Origin: Pedobacter helvus
Lineage (GTDB): Bacteria > Bacteroidota > Bacteroidia > Sphingobacteriales > Sphingobacteriaceae
Length of the DNA stretch: 64,000 bases
Direction of reading: 5' to 3'
Assembly (NCBI RefSeq): GCF_005925325.1
Contig: NZ_SRMP01000004.1
Span: 124,001 to 188,000 of the forward strand
The notes under the pieces were generated by a model. That model saw only the letters and a program-made list of their open reading frames with translations. It was not told the DNA's origin and made no database searches. The position numbers and the translations under genes are program-made. Shown here one piece after another: positions 26,575-35,243 of the stretch. How positions within the stretch are numbered: the stretch's first letter is position 1; the number at the start of each line of letters is the position of its first letter.

Positions 26575-27312
26575 ATGAAAATATTAGTTTGTATCAGTAA
26601 TGTTCCCGACACGACGACAAAAATAACTTTTACGGGCGATAATACCGAATTCAATACTGCCGGTGTACAGTATATTGTAAATCCTTACGATGAAATTGCA
26701 CTTTCTCGTGCTATTGAACTTGCCGAAGGCGGAAAAGGTACGGTTACGGTAATTAATGTTGGAGAAGCAACAACAGAGCCCACCATTAGAAAAGCCCTAG
26801 CTATTGGTGCTGATGATGCGATACGAGTTAATGGTGCTCCTAGAGATGCATATTTCGTAGCTACACAAATTGCCGAATATGCTAAATCAAACGATTTTGA
26901 TATCATTTTATGTGGTAGAGAGTCTATAGATTACAATGGTTCTCAAGTAGCTGCCATGATTGGCGAATTATTAGATATTCCGTCAATTTCTATCATTAAA
27001 AAATTAGATTACGATGGTTCTACTGCAACTATTGAACGTGAAATTGAAGGTGGTAAAGAAGTGGTAAGTGTAAGCGGAAAATTCCTAGCTAGCTGTGCCG
27101 AAGGTACTGCAGAAGCTAAAATCCCTAACATGAGAGGAATTATGTCGGCGAGAACCAAGCCTCTTCAAGTAGTTGAAGCTGTAGCTGTAGAAGAAGTTGG
27201 CAAGATCAGCAAATTCGAAACCCCTGCTCCACGTGGTTCGGTTAAGTTAATTCCGGCGGAAAGCGCTGAAGATTTAATAGGGTTGTTACACAGCGAAGCG
27301 AAAGTGATTTAA
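26575..27312 (+). CDS. etfB: Electron transfer flavoprotein subunit beta
   Basis: The protein has 245 residues from the ATG at 26575. An ATG at 26500 would add 25 residues absent from the family, and MKILVCISNVPDTTTKI is the standard EtfB start. The conserved AMP-binding region is present (YIVNPYDEIALSRAIELAE) and the signature RGIMSARTKPLQVVE follows near residue 190. With EtfA it forms the FAD/AMP dimer that passes electrons from acyl-CoA dehydrogenases to the quinone pool. etfA follows by 97 bases. A TTGCA/TGCAA inverted repeat at 26527-26545 lies in the leader, of unknown use. Confidence 0.95.
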   Translation: MKILVCISNVPDTTTKITFTGDNTEFNTAGVQYIVNPYDEIALSRAIELAEGGKGTVTVINVGEATTEPTIRKALAIGADDAIRVNGAPRDAYFVATQIAEYAKSNDFDIILCGRESIDYNGSQVAAMIGELLDIPSISIIKKLDYDGSTATIEREIEGGKEVVSVSGKFLASCAEGTAEAKIPNMRGIMSARTKPLQVVEAVAVEEVGKISKFETPAPRGSVKLIPAESAEDLIGLLHSEAKVI

Positions 27313-27379
27313 GTAAAAAGGCAAAAGTAAAAAGTCAAAAAACAACAAATCAATAATTAATTAGATTATCATCAAATAT

Positions 27380-27393
27380 TCTCCTTTGGGAGA
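27380..27393. repeat. Degenerate copy of the CTCCC/GGGAG hairpin
   Basis: TCTCC at 27380-27384 and GGAGA at 27389-27393 around a TTTG loop resemble one arm of the element at 23891-23957. It lies between etfB and etfA. Confidence 0.4.
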
Positions 27394-27409
27394 TTTCAAA
27401 TAGATTAAT

Positions 27410-28378
27410 ATGTCAGTATTAGTATATGTAGAGCAAGTTGAAGGAAAGTTCAAAAAATCTGTTTTTGAAGCTGTTTCTTATGCAAAAGCAATTGCAGACC
27501 AGCAAGGAACTAGCCTAAGTGCTATTTCAATTGGTAACGTTGCAGACAGCGAGCTAAACGAACTTGGAAAATATGGTGCAAGCAAAGTTTTAAAAGTAGA
27601 AGCTGATCAGCTTAAGAATTTTGTAAACCAAGCTTATGCTTCAGTAATTGCTGAGGCTGCTCAAAAAGAAGGTGCAAATATTATAGTGCTTTCTAATTCT
27701 TTCTCTGGAAAAGGATTAGCGCCTCGTGTTGCAGTAAAACTTAAAGCAGGTTTAGTAGATGGTGCTGTAGAATTACCTACTACAGATGGCGGTTTTTCAG
27801 TAAAGAAAACAGCTTTCTCAGGTAAAGCTTTCGCTATAGCCACTTTAACTTCTGAAAATAAAGTAATTGCATTAAATCCAAATGCTTTTGGAGTAAAAGA
27901 AAATGCTGCTAGTGTAACTATCGAAACTTTCAGCCCTGAAGTAAAATCTAGTGACTTAACTGCTATTGTAAAAGAAATTGTTCGTGCTACTAACAAAGTA
28001 TCGTTACCTGATGCAGAAGTAGTAGTTTCTGGTGGTAGAGGTCTAAAAGGTCCAGAAAATTGGGGTATGGTTGAAGAGCTAGCTGATCTTTTAGGTGCAG
28101 CTACAGCTTGTTCAAAACCAGTGTCAGATGCCGATTGGAGACCACATTCGGAGCACGTTGGTCAAACAGGTATTGCCATTAGCCCGAACTTATACATTGC
28201 TATCGGTATTTCTGGCGCTATCCAACATTTAGCTGGAGTTAGTTCGTCAAAAGTTATCGTGGTAATTAACAAAGATCCAGAGGCTCCTTTCTTTAAAGTG
28301 GCTGATTATGGCATCGTTGGAGACGCTTTTGAAGTAGTTCCGAAAATAATTGCTGCATTAAAGGCACATAAAGCTTAA
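27410..28378 (+). CDS. etfA: Electron transfer flavoprotein subunit alpha
   Basis: The protein has 322 residues. The N-terminal domain resembles EtfB, and the C-terminal FAD-binding domain carries VVSGGRGLKGPENWGMVEELA, ATACSKPVSDADWRPHSEHVGQTG and the end signature of the family, YIAIGISGAIQHLAGVSSSKVIVVINKDPEAP. It carries the FAD of the ETF dimer. The gene follows etfB in the usual beta-alpha order and ends at a hairpin terminator (28392-28420). Confidence 0.96.
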   Translation: MSVLVYVEQVEGKFKKSVFEAVSYAKAIADQQGTSLSAISIGNVADSELNELGKYGASKVLKVEADQLKNFVNQAYASVIAEAAQKEGANIIVLSNSFSGKGLAPRVAVKLKAGLVDGAVELPTTDGGFSVKKTAFSGKAFAIATLTSENKVIALNPNAFGVKENAASVTIETFSPEVKSSDLTAIVKEIVRATNKVSLPDAEVVVSGGRGLKGPENWGMVEELADLLGAATACSKPVSDADWRPHSEHVGQTGIAISPNLYIAIGISGAIQHLAGVSSSKVIVVINKDPEAPFFKVADYGIVGDAFEVVPKIIAALKAHKA

Positions 28379-28391
28379 CTTTGTACAAGAG

Positions 28392-28428
28392 ACCCTTATC
28401 GCTCACAAAACGATAAGGGTTAATTTTG
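28392..28428 (+). terminator. etfA terminator overlapping the promoter of the next gene
   Basis: ACCCTTATCG (28392-28401) and CGATAAGGGT (28411-28420) form a perfect 10-bp stem with a 9-base loop. The following T-rich bases TAATTTTG (28421-28428) are both the tail of the terminator and an exact TAnnTTTG -7 element for the next gene. Confidence 0.7.
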
Positions 28429-28431
28429 TAT

Positions 28432-29052
28432 ATGAAGAAAGTAAAACTAGACATCGTAGGATTATCATACAGCCAGACCCAATCTGGTGCTTATGCGCTG
28501 GTACTTGGAGAAGTTAACGGAAGAAGAAGGTTGCCCATTATCATTGGTGCATTCGAAGCGCAGGCCATTGCCATAGAGATAGAAAAGATGTCTCCTACCC
28601 GTCCGCTAACGCACGATTTGTTTAAATCATTTGCACAGGCTTACCAAGTAGAAATTACCGAAGTTTTAATTTACAATCTTGTTGATGGCGTTTTCTTTGC
28701 CAAATTGATGTGCCAAAAAGATGGAGAGCAGATAGAAATAGATGCCAGAACATCTGACGCCATCGCTATTGCAGTAAGATTTAATGCTGCGATCTACACC
28801 TACGAATTCATACTTGCTTCTGCGGGTATCGTTATAGAAGGAAATGATTTCCTTTTCCTAGAAAACATGGAAAGTATTACCAATGCTCCTAGTGCTGAAG
28901 AAATTCAGTCTGCGCCAGGAACTGTATCTGGTTTTCAAAGTTTGTCTACGGAAGAACTACAGAAAAAACTAGAAAAAGCATTAGCTGAAGAGGCTTATGA
29001 AAAAGCAGCTCGAATTAGAGACGAGATCAACAGACGAAATACAGGTAAATAA
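28432..29052 (+). CDS. Bifunctional nuclease family protein (DUF151) with UVR motif
   Basis: The protein has 206 residues from the ATG at 28432; a TTG two codons earlier is part of the -7 element. Residues 1 to about 135 form the bifunctional nuclease (BFN) domain, with VKLDIVGLSYSQTQSGAYAL, then LPIIIGAFEAQAIAIEIE and IEIDARTSDAIAIAVRFN. The C-terminus (STEELQKKLEKALAEEAYEKAARIRDEI) is a UVR-like coiled coil as in UvrB/UvrC. BFN-domain proteins have reported DNase and RNase activity in plants; the bacterial role is not settled. The start codon lies 3 bases after its -7 element, suggesting a leaderless mRNA. Confidence 0.9.
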   Translation: MKKVKLDIVGLSYSQTQSGAYALVLGEVNGRRRLPIIIGAFEAQAIAIEIEKMSPTRPLTHDLFKSFAQAYQVEITEVLIYNLVDGVFFAKLMCQKDGEQIEIDARTSDAIAIAVRFNAAIYTYEFILASAGIVIEGNDFLFLENMESITNAPSAEEIQSAPGTVSGFQSLSTEELQKKLEKALAEEAYEKAARIRDEINRRNTGK

Positions 29053-29071
29053 TCTGGTCTATGCTAGATAA

Positions 29072-29090
29072 AAATCTGTGCATCTGTGGC
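29072..29090. repeat. CAGATGCACAGAT family, copy 2
   Basis: AAATCTGTGCATCTGTGGC is identical over 19 bases to the arm at 41818-41836 and close to 4003-4020. It is a single arm in the gap before the permease gene. Confidence 0.65.
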
Positions 29091-29163
29091 AAAATTCATT
29101 ATTTTCTAAAAAAATCCTATCTTCAAACCTTTCAAAACTAACTAAACAAAAGGTAAATTATTT

Positions 29164-30549
29164 ATGAATATTAAGCTACGCTTAACCGTAATGAGCTTCA
29201 TGCAATTTTTTGTGTGGGGCGCCTGGCTAATTACCATTGCCAATTATTGGTTTGGTACAAAACAATGGGATGGAACTCAATTTGGAGCCATATTCGCTAC
29301 CATGGGTTTTGCATCTTTATTTATGCCAACCTTAACGGGTATTATTGCCGATAAATGGATTAACGCAGAGAGATTATATGCCCTAATGCACATTCTATAT
29401 GCCGGAGTGCTTTTTTATATTCCGCAGGTAGAAACGCCAAATGCTTTCTTTTGGACCATGCTATTGGCGATGTGTTTCTATATGCCAACCATTTCGTTAA
29501 GCAACTCTATTTCATACACTACATTAAAATCTACTAATTTAGATGTGATTAAAGATTTCCCTCCTATTCGAGTTTGGGGAACGGTAGGCTTTATTGCAGC
29601 TATGTGGGTTACCAATTTAACTGGAAGTAAAGCTTCTGCTTATCAATTCTATATTGCTGGTACAGGTGCACTTGCTTTGGGTTTATATGCTTTTACTTTA
29701 CCTGCTTGTAAACCAACTAAACTAATTTCCGAAAAGGCAAGTATTGTTGATACACTAGGTTTAAGTGCTTTCAAATTGTTTGCTACCTATAAAATGGCAT
29801 TATTCTTTATCTTTTCTATGTTTCTAGGCGGAGCTTTGCAGTTAACCAATGCCTATGGAGATGTATTTTTAGATGAATTCAAACATTTTCCTAAATATGC
29901 AGATTCATTTGTAGTGAAATATTCTACGATCATCATGTCTATTTCGCAGGTATCGGAAACACTTTTCATTTTGGCCATTCCTTTCTTTTTAAAAAGATTT
30001 GGTATTAAGAAAGTGATGATTATTGCGATGTTGGCTTGGGTATTTAGATTTGGTTTGTTCGCTTACGGAGACCCTGCTGGTAATTTATGGATGATTGTGT
30101 TGTCTTGCGTGGTTTACGGTATGGCATTCGACTTCTTTAACATTTCGGGTTCTTTATTTGTGGAGACCTCAACTACGCCTAAAACGCGTTCGTCTGCACA
30201 AGGTCTTTTCATGATGATGACCAATGGATTTGGTGCTGTATTTGGAAGTTTGATTTCGGGTTGGATGATTGATAAGTATTTTACCAGTTCTTTCAATAAT
30301 ATTTCTGCCGTTGCAAGTCATGTAGACTCTACAGCAGACAATGGCCATTTATTGTCTTTTGTAAAAAGTCAAGGTATCAATATCTTAAGTGATGGCAGTT
30401 TTGATAAAGTTTTGTTTATGAAAGATTGGCAACACATCTGGTTGTCGTTTACTATCTATGCCCTAATTATCACCGTTCTTTTCGCAGTGATGTTTAAACA
30501 CAAACACACCCGTGCAGAAGAAGAAGCTATCAAAAAAATCAGTCATTAA
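29164..30549 (+). CDS. MFS transporter, nucleoside permease (NupG/XapB) type
   Basis: The protein has 461 residues with about twelve membrane segments. The N-terminus MNIKLRLTVMSFMQFFVWGAWLITIANYWF and the following FATMGFASLFMPTLTGIIADKW are typical of the nucleoside:H+ symporter branch of the major facilitator superfamily. It would import nucleosides across the inner membrane. The C-terminal end is basic and cytoplasmic. Related Bacteroidota carriers may move other solutes, so substrate assignment is moderate. DUF3667 follows 20 bases downstream, probably cotranscribed. Confidence 0.85.
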   Translation: MNIKLRLTVMSFMQFFVWGAWLITIANYWFGTKQWDGTQFGAIFATMGFASLFMPTLTGIIADKWINAERLYALMHILYAGVLFYIPQVETPNAFFWTMLLAMCFYMPTISLSNSISYTTLKSTNLDVIKDFPPIRVWGTVGFIAAMWVTNLTGSKASAYQFYIAGTGALALGLYAFTLPACKPTKLISEKASIVDTLGLSAFKLFATYKMALFFIFSMFLGGALQLTNAYGDVFLDEFKHFPKYADSFVVKYSTIIMSISQVSETLFILAIPFFLKRFGIKKVMIIAMLAWVFRFGLFAYGDPAGNLWMIVLSCVVYGMAFDFFNISGSLFVETSTTPKTRSSAQGLFMMMTNGFGAVFGSLISGWMIDKYFTSSFNNISAVASHVDSTADNGHLLSFVKSQGINILSDGSFDKVLFMKDWQHIWLSFTIYALIITVLFAVMFKHKHTRAEEEAIKKISH

Positions 30550-30569
30550 TATCTCTCCATTCCGAAAAG

Positions 30570-31646
30570 ATGTCGTCCGTTAAACTTAGAAAAGAAAAAG
30601 ATTGCTTAAACTGTGGTCATCATGTAGAAGAAACCTACTGTCCGCACTGTGGGCAAGAGAACATTGAACTGAAAGAAGATGCATTGCATATGATTACTCA
30701 TGCCATTGCAGACTATTTCCACTTTGAGCATAAGTTTTTCGGAACAATTAAGCCTTTGCTTTTCAAGCCAGGAAAATTAACAGTAGATTATGTAGCGGGT
30801 AAAAGAGCTTCGTTTCTACACCCTATTAAGCTGTATATTTTTATTAGTATCGTATTTTTTATCGTCGTTTTTAGCGGCAATAAAAAGAAGGAACAGTCTG
30901 CCGAAGCAGCTGCAGAAATTTCCGAAAAATTAAAAAGTGATACACTTACTTCCAATTCTTTACAAGAAGCGAAACAAATCTTAGACTACATACCACTTAG
31001 CAAAAGCAAAAAGGATAGTATCTTAAAAGAGGTTGAAAACGATATAAAAGAAAATGGTACTGCCACGGTTAATATTGGTTCATCAAGAAAAAGCAAGAAA
31101 AGATATAACAAGCTGATGTCTGATGAAAAATCGGTTGAGGATTATGAGAAAAAGCAGCGTGCTTTACCTAAAGAAGAACGTGATAATTTCATCGTCAATT
31201 ACTTTACAAAAAAAGGCATCGAATTTAATAAATATCCAGATCCCTCCGCAAAGATCGGCGAGGATATGATCAAGTACGTGCCTAAAATGATGTTCTTGCT
31301 TTTGCCTCTGTTTGCTCTAATACTAAAATTGGTTTACATTAGAAAACATAGATTTTACTACGAACATTTAATTTATTCATTCCATACCCACTCAGCTATT
31401 TTCTTGAGTTTTATACTAGTAAAAGGTTTAAATTGGATCACTGGATTTGCCATAGACATTAGCGGTTGGATAGAATTTGCCGGACTAATTTACGTAACGT
31501 GGTACATTTACAGATCGCTCAGAACATTTTACGCAAGCAGTAGATGGGTTACCGTGTTGAAATTTTTCTTTTTAAGTTTCTGTTACAGTATTTTATTAAC
31601 CCTTTGTTTCTTAGGTATTATAGCTATTAGCTTTATTGGAGGATAA
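30570..31646 (+). CDS. DUF3667 membrane protein with zinc ribbon
   Basis: The protein has 358 residues. A zinc-ribbon-like pair, CLNCGHH and CPHCGQEN, stands at the N-terminus (about residues 12-29). The DUF3667 signature follows: FHFEHKFFGTIKPLL, then FKPGKLTVDYVAGKRASFLHP, leading into the first membrane helix (about residue 90). A charged stretch of about 130 residues separates it from three to four further helices at the C-terminus. The function of the family is unknown. It follows the permease gene closely. Confidence 0.85.
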   Translation: MSSVKLRKEKDCLNCGHHVEETYCPHCGQENIELKEDALHMITHAIADYFHFEHKFFGTIKPLLFKPGKLTVDYVAGKRASFLHPIKLYIFISIVFFIVVFSGNKKKEQSAEAAAEISEKLKSDTLTSNSLQEAKQILDYIPLSKSKKDSILKEVENDIKENGTATVNIGSSRKSKKRYNKLMSDEKSVEDYEKKQRALPKEERDNFIVNYFTKKGIEFNKYPDPSAKIGEDMIKYVPKMMFLLLPLFALILKLVYIRKHRFYYEHLIYSFHTHSAIFLSFILVKGLNWITGFAIDISGWIEFAGLIYVTWYIYRSLRTFYASSRWVTVLKFFFLSFCYSILLTLCFLGIIAISFIGG

Positions 31647-31692
31647 TTTCCTAATCGACACAACCGAAGGATTGGACGACAACCGAATAGTT

Positions 31693-31727
31693 AAATCTAT
31701 GTTTTTCACTACAAAAACGATAGATTT
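31693..31727 (+). terminator. Hairpin after DUF3667 gene, possible terminator
   Basis: AAATCTATGTTTTT (31693-31706) pairs with AAAAAC-G-ATAGATTT (31713-31727), a 14-bp stem with one bulged base and a CACTAC-type loop, ending in TTTTAT. Confidence 0.45.
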
Positions 31728-31746
31728 TATCAGCTCAAATATGACT

Positions 31747-31796
31747 TTTTAAGGGGATTTTGTTACGATAATATCCCCTTAAAATACTTACCTTTG
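31747..31796 (+). promoter_or_regulatory. Inverted repeat and -7 element upstream of gcvP
   Basis: TTTTAAGGGGAT (31747-31758) and ATCCCCTTAAAA (31773-31784) are perfect 12-bp inverted arms with a 14-base spacer. They end 4 bases before the -7 element TACCTTTG (31789-31796), so they cover the expected -33 region and could be an operator. No glycine riboswitch is seen. Confidence 0.45.
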
Positions 31797-31821
31797 CGGG
31801 CATTAAAAATGCTAGCATTCA

Positions 31822-34701
31822 ATGAGCTTAAACATCCATTATCAAGAGAACTTTAAAGACCGCCATATTGCGCCAAATGATGCCGATACTAAGGCGATGT
31901 TAGAAACTGTAGGTGTTAATTCTATCGATGAATTAATTGAGCAAACGGTTCCGGCAACTATCAGGTTAAAGCAAGGCTTAAATTTACCAAAAGCAAAATC
32001 TGAGGTTGATTACCTAACAAGTTTAAAACAAACGGCTTCTTTAAATAAGGTTTTCAAATCTTATATCGGACAAGGATATTACGACAACATCACTCCTGGT
32101 GTAATTTTACGTAACGTATTTGAAAACCCGGGATGGTACACGCAGTACACGCCATATCAGGCAGAAATTGCACAAGGTCGTTTACAGGCTTTGTTAAATT
32201 TCCAAACGATGGTAATTGACCTAACGGGAATGGAGATTGCTAATGCTTCTTTATTAGACGAAGGTACGGCTGCAGCTGAAGCGATGTTTATGCAATACAG
32301 TTTGCGTAAAAAAGAGCAAGGCAACAAGTACTTCGTTTCTGAAGCTATTTTCGCTCAAACTATTGATATTTTAAAAACTAGAGCTAATCCATTTGGTATA
32401 GAGTTGGTAATTGGTAACCACGAAACTTTTGAGCCTACTGCTGAGTTTTTTGGTGCCATTGTACAATATCCGGCAGGTAATGGCGAAGTTTATAATTATA
32501 GCAATTTAGCAAATTCATTACACGCTAACAACGTAAAGCTAACGGTAATTGCAGACTTATTAAGTTTAACCTTATTAACTCCTCCGGGAGAATGGGGTGC
32601 TGACGTAGTAGTCGGAACAACCCAACGTTTCGGTATTCCGATGGGATTTGGCGGTCCTCACGCTGCTTTTTTTGCAACTAAAGATGAGTATAAACGTTCA
32701 ATTCCAGGTCGTATTATTGGTGTAACTATTGATAGCAATGATAACTACGCTTTACGTATGGCATTGCAAACTCGTGAGCAACACATCCGTAGGGATAAAG
32801 CAACGTCAAACATTTGTACCGCACAAGCTTTATTGGCAATCATGGCAGGATTTTATGCTGCTTATCACGGACCAAAAGGTTTGAAATTAATTGCTGAACG
32901 TACACATGGCTTAACGGTTTCTTTAGCAGAATCATTAAAAGCAATTGGTTACCAAGTAAGCAATAAAGCTTATTTCGATACTATTGAAGTGGAATTAGCT
33001 GATTTAAAAGGTGCTATCCACAAAGATTGTTTAGATAACAGCATCAACTTAAACTATCAAGGTACTAAGGCAACCATCTCTTTAGATGAAACCACCAACT
33101 TCGAAGACGTAAGTCTCTTGGTTCGTATCTTCTCTAAAGTAAAAGCAATTGCTACTGATAGTGTTGTTGTAATTGATCAGGTAAACACTACTATTCCAAC
33201 AGAATTACAACGTACTTCTGCATATTTAACACATCCAGTGTTTAACTCGCACCACTCAGAGCATGAGATGTTGCGTTACATCAAATCATTAGAAACCAAA
33301 GATTTATCTCTTTGTCACTCAATGATTGCTTTAGGATCGTGTACCATGAAATTAAACGCAACTACAGAAATGATCCCGGTAACTTGGCCAGAGTTTGGAA
33401 AGATCCATCCTTTCGCTCCTGCTGATCAGGTTTTAGGTTACTATACTGTATTTGATGAGTTAGATAAATGGTTAAGTGAAATCACAGGCTTTGCTTCTAT
33501 GAGTTTTCAACCAAATGCTGGTGCGCAAGGCGAATACGCAGGTTTAATGGTAATCAGAGCTTATCATCAAGATCGTGGCGATCATCACCGTAACATTGCG
33601 TTAATTCCTGCTTCAGCACATGGTACCAACCCTGCTTCTGCAGCTATGGCCGGCATGAAAATCGTTGTGGTAAAATCTACCGAAAAAGGTGAAATTGATG
33701 TAGAAGATTTGAAAGCTAAAGCGAAAGAGCATGCTGAAAATCTTTCTTGTTTAATGGTAACCTACCCTTCTACCCACGGTGTATTCGAAGAAAGTATCAT
33801 CGAAATCTGCAAAGTAATTCACGAAAACGGTGGACAGGTTTACATGGATGGCGCTAACATGAACGCTCAGGTTGGTTTAACTAGTCCTGCTAATATTGGC
33901 GCCGATGTTTGTCACTTGAACTTACACAAAACATTCTGTATTCCTCACGGTGGTGGTGGTCCTGGTATGGGGCCAATTGGTGTGGCAGCACACTTAGTAC
34001 CTTATTTACCTGGTCACGCAGTAGTGAATATTGAGAAAGGAAAATCTATCCCAGCAGTATCTTCTGCACCTTGGGGTTCGGCTAGTATTTTGTTAATTTC
34101 TCACGCATACATTGCTATGATGGGTGCTGATGGCTTAACCAATGCTACCAAATATGCCATTTTAAACGCCAACTACATGAAAGCTCGTTTAGAGCAACAC
34201 TATCCAGTTTTATATGCTGGTGCAAATGGTCGTTGTGCACACGAGATGATTTTAGATTGCCGCGGTTTCAAAAACTTCGGTATTGAGGTGGTTGATATCG
34301 CTAAACGTTTAATGGATTATGGCTTCCACGCTCCTACAGTTTCTTTCCCAGTTGCTGGAACCTTGATGGTTGAGCCTACAGAAAGTGAGCCTAAACACGA
34401 GTTAGACCGTTTCTGCGATGCTTTAATTGCGATCAGAAATGAAATTAGCGAAGTGGAAGCTGGTAGCTTAGACAAAGTGGATAACCCATTGAAAAATGCG
34501 CCACACACTGCTGCTGTAGTAACTGGAAACGACTGGAACCACGGTTATAGCCGTCAAACTGCTGCTTTCCCATTGCCTTATGTAGCTGCTTATAAATTCT
34601 GGCCTTCGGTTGGTAGAGTAAACGACAGTCATGGAGACCGCTCTTTGATTTGCGCTTGCCCTCCTTTGGAAAGCTACATCGAAGAAGAAGCGATGGCATA
34701 G
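31822..34701 (+). CDS. gcvP: Glycine dehydrogenase (decarboxylating), P protein
   Basis: The protein has 959 residues and is the fused single-chain P protein. The PLP-binding lysine is Lys703 in [20 protein letters not shown]. The N-terminal half carries the homologous but inactive fold, with [20 protein letters not shown] and [10 protein letters not shown] protein decarboxylates glycine and passes the aminomethyl group to the lipoyl H protein in the glycine cleavage system. The gcvT and gcvH genes are not in the window. It ends at a strong terminator (34766-34795). Confidence 0.98.
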   Translation: MSLNIHYQENFKDRHIAPNDADTKAMLETVGVNSIDELIEQTVPATIRLKQGLNLPKAKSEVDYLTSLKQTASLNKVFKSYIGQGYYDNITPGVILRNVFENPGWYTQYTPYQAEIAQGRLQALLNFQTMVIDLTGMEIANASLLDEGTAAAEAMFMQYSLRKKEQGNKYFVSEAIFAQTIDILKTRANPFGIELVIGNHETFEPTAEFFGAIVQYPAGNGEVYNYSNLANSLHANNVKLTVIADLLSLTLLTPPGEWGADVVVGTTQRFGIPMGFGGPHAAFFATKDEYKRSIPGRIIGVTIDSNDNYALRMALQTREQHIRRDKATSNICTAQALLAIMAGFYAAYHGPKGLKLIAERTHGLTVSLAESLKAIGYQVSNKAYFDTIEVELADLKGAIHKDCLDNSINLNYQGTKATISLDETTNFEDVSLLVRIFSKVKAIATDSVVVIDQVNTTIPTELQRTSAYLTHPVFNSHHSEHEMLRYIKSLETKDLSLCHSMIALGSCTMKLNATTEMIPVTWPEFGKIHPFAPADQVLGYYTVFDELDKWLSEITGFASMSFQPNAGAQGEYAGLMVIRAYHQDRGDHHRNIALIPASAHGTNPASAAMAGMKIVVVKSTEKGEIDVEDLKAKAKEHAENLSCLMVTYPSTHGVFEESIIEICKVIHENGGQVYMDGANMNAQVGLTSPANIGADVCHLNLHKTFCIPHGGGGPGMGPIGVAAHLVPYLPGHAVVNIEKGKSIPAVSSAPWGSASILLISHAYIAMMGADGLTNATKYAILNANYMKARLEQHYPVLYAGANGRCAHEMILDCRGFKNFGIEVVDIAKRLMDYGFHAPTVSFPVAGTLMVEPTESEPKHELDRFCDALIAIRNEISEVEAGSLDKVDNPLKNAPHTAAVVTGNDWNHGYSRQTAAFPLPYVAAYKFWPSVGRVNDSHGDRSLICACPPLESYIEEEAMA

Positions 34702-34709
34702 ACTGAACG

Positions 34710-34735
34710 CGTCATTGCGAGGTACGAGGCAATCT
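34710..34735. repeat. CATTGCGAG repeat family, copy 1
   Basis: The 26-base unit contains GTCATTGCGAGGTACGA and ends GGCAATCT. It begins 9 bases after the gcvP stop and has two mismatches to the copy at 45515-45540. Confidence 0.75.
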
Positions 34736-34765
34736 GCTCGAAAACCTAGTCATTAAATAAAACAC

Positions 34766-34800
34766 AAATAGCCCGGATAAATGTTCGGGCTATTTTTTTT
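34766..34800 (+). terminator. gcvP rho-independent terminator
   Basis: AAATAGCCCG (34766-34775) and CGGGCTATTT (34786-34795) form a 10-bp stem with a 10-base loop, followed by a run of T. Confidence 0.92.
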
Positions 34801-34876
34801 TGAAAAGCAATTACAGCATTCATTTCAACATTCGTCCTGCTGTACGCTACTATCTTTTTGTTAACGCTACTACCCT

Positions 34877-34908
34877 AAACCTCGTAGGTTTTAAAAACTA
34901 CGAGGTTT
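34877..34908. repeat. Inverted repeat, TCGTAGGT family, copy 1
   Basis: AAACCTCGTAG (34877-34887) and CTACGAGGTTT (34898-34908) pair perfectly over 11 bp; extended to 15 bases per arm there is one mismatch. It is followed by more T, so it can work as a terminator. The arm is three mismatches from the arm at 36517-36531. Confidence 0.75.
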
Positions 34909-35243
34909 TTTTCGGCACTTCAACAAAAAGTATATCCGCTGCCATCAGGTTTATTATACCCAAAGCACTGCTAAAACTTATTCACCTTAGTCCGATTAAT
35001 AAAAATGATAATTTGGTTGATTTGGGCGTTTTAACATGCTGTCCGCTGTTCTTTTTGGATGAAAACATCCAAAAAGGATGTCGCTTCCATCGTCAACGCT
35101 AGCGAGATGCAAAAAAGCTCGCCTAAATATCCTACCGCAATGCTAATTATCGAATTGAGGTTATTCGTCTTGTAAAAAGCCTTACATGACTTCCTGTAAC
35201 CCACTGCAAAGTTATTGCGTCCCAATTGGAAACGATAACTTCA
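34909..35243. other. Non-coding stretch with a structured repeat-like element (core 35024-35100)
   Basis: I find no convincing gene here. The core starts GGGCGTT (35024-35030) and ends AACGCT (35095-35100), which can pair as an outer stem with one G-U. It encloses GCTGTCCGCT (35038-35047) and a perfect 11-bp hairpin, CTTTTTGGATG (35051-35061) with CATCCAAAAAG (35066-35076) and an AAAA loop. The arrangement looks like a folded RNA or a single-strand mobile hairpin element. I have an impression that similar text occurs between genes in other Bacteroidota, but I cannot confirm this. Confidence 0.45.

Noticed and set aside
31747..31784. Rho-independent terminator for the DUF3667 gene
   Set aside because: The 12-bp repeat has no T-run on the plus strand after the stem; an operator or structural role fits better. 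The hairpin at 31693-31727 is the better terminator candidate.
35024..35100. Integron attC site
   Set aside because: The outer motif order is GTT first and AAC last; attC sites need the inverse order at their ends, and no integrase gene is present.
34800..35102. Plus-strand open frame of 100 codons after gcvP
   Set aside because: It begins inside the terminator T-run, crosses two strong hairpins, has no conserved text and no promoter. It is more likely chance reading of a structured non-coding stretch.
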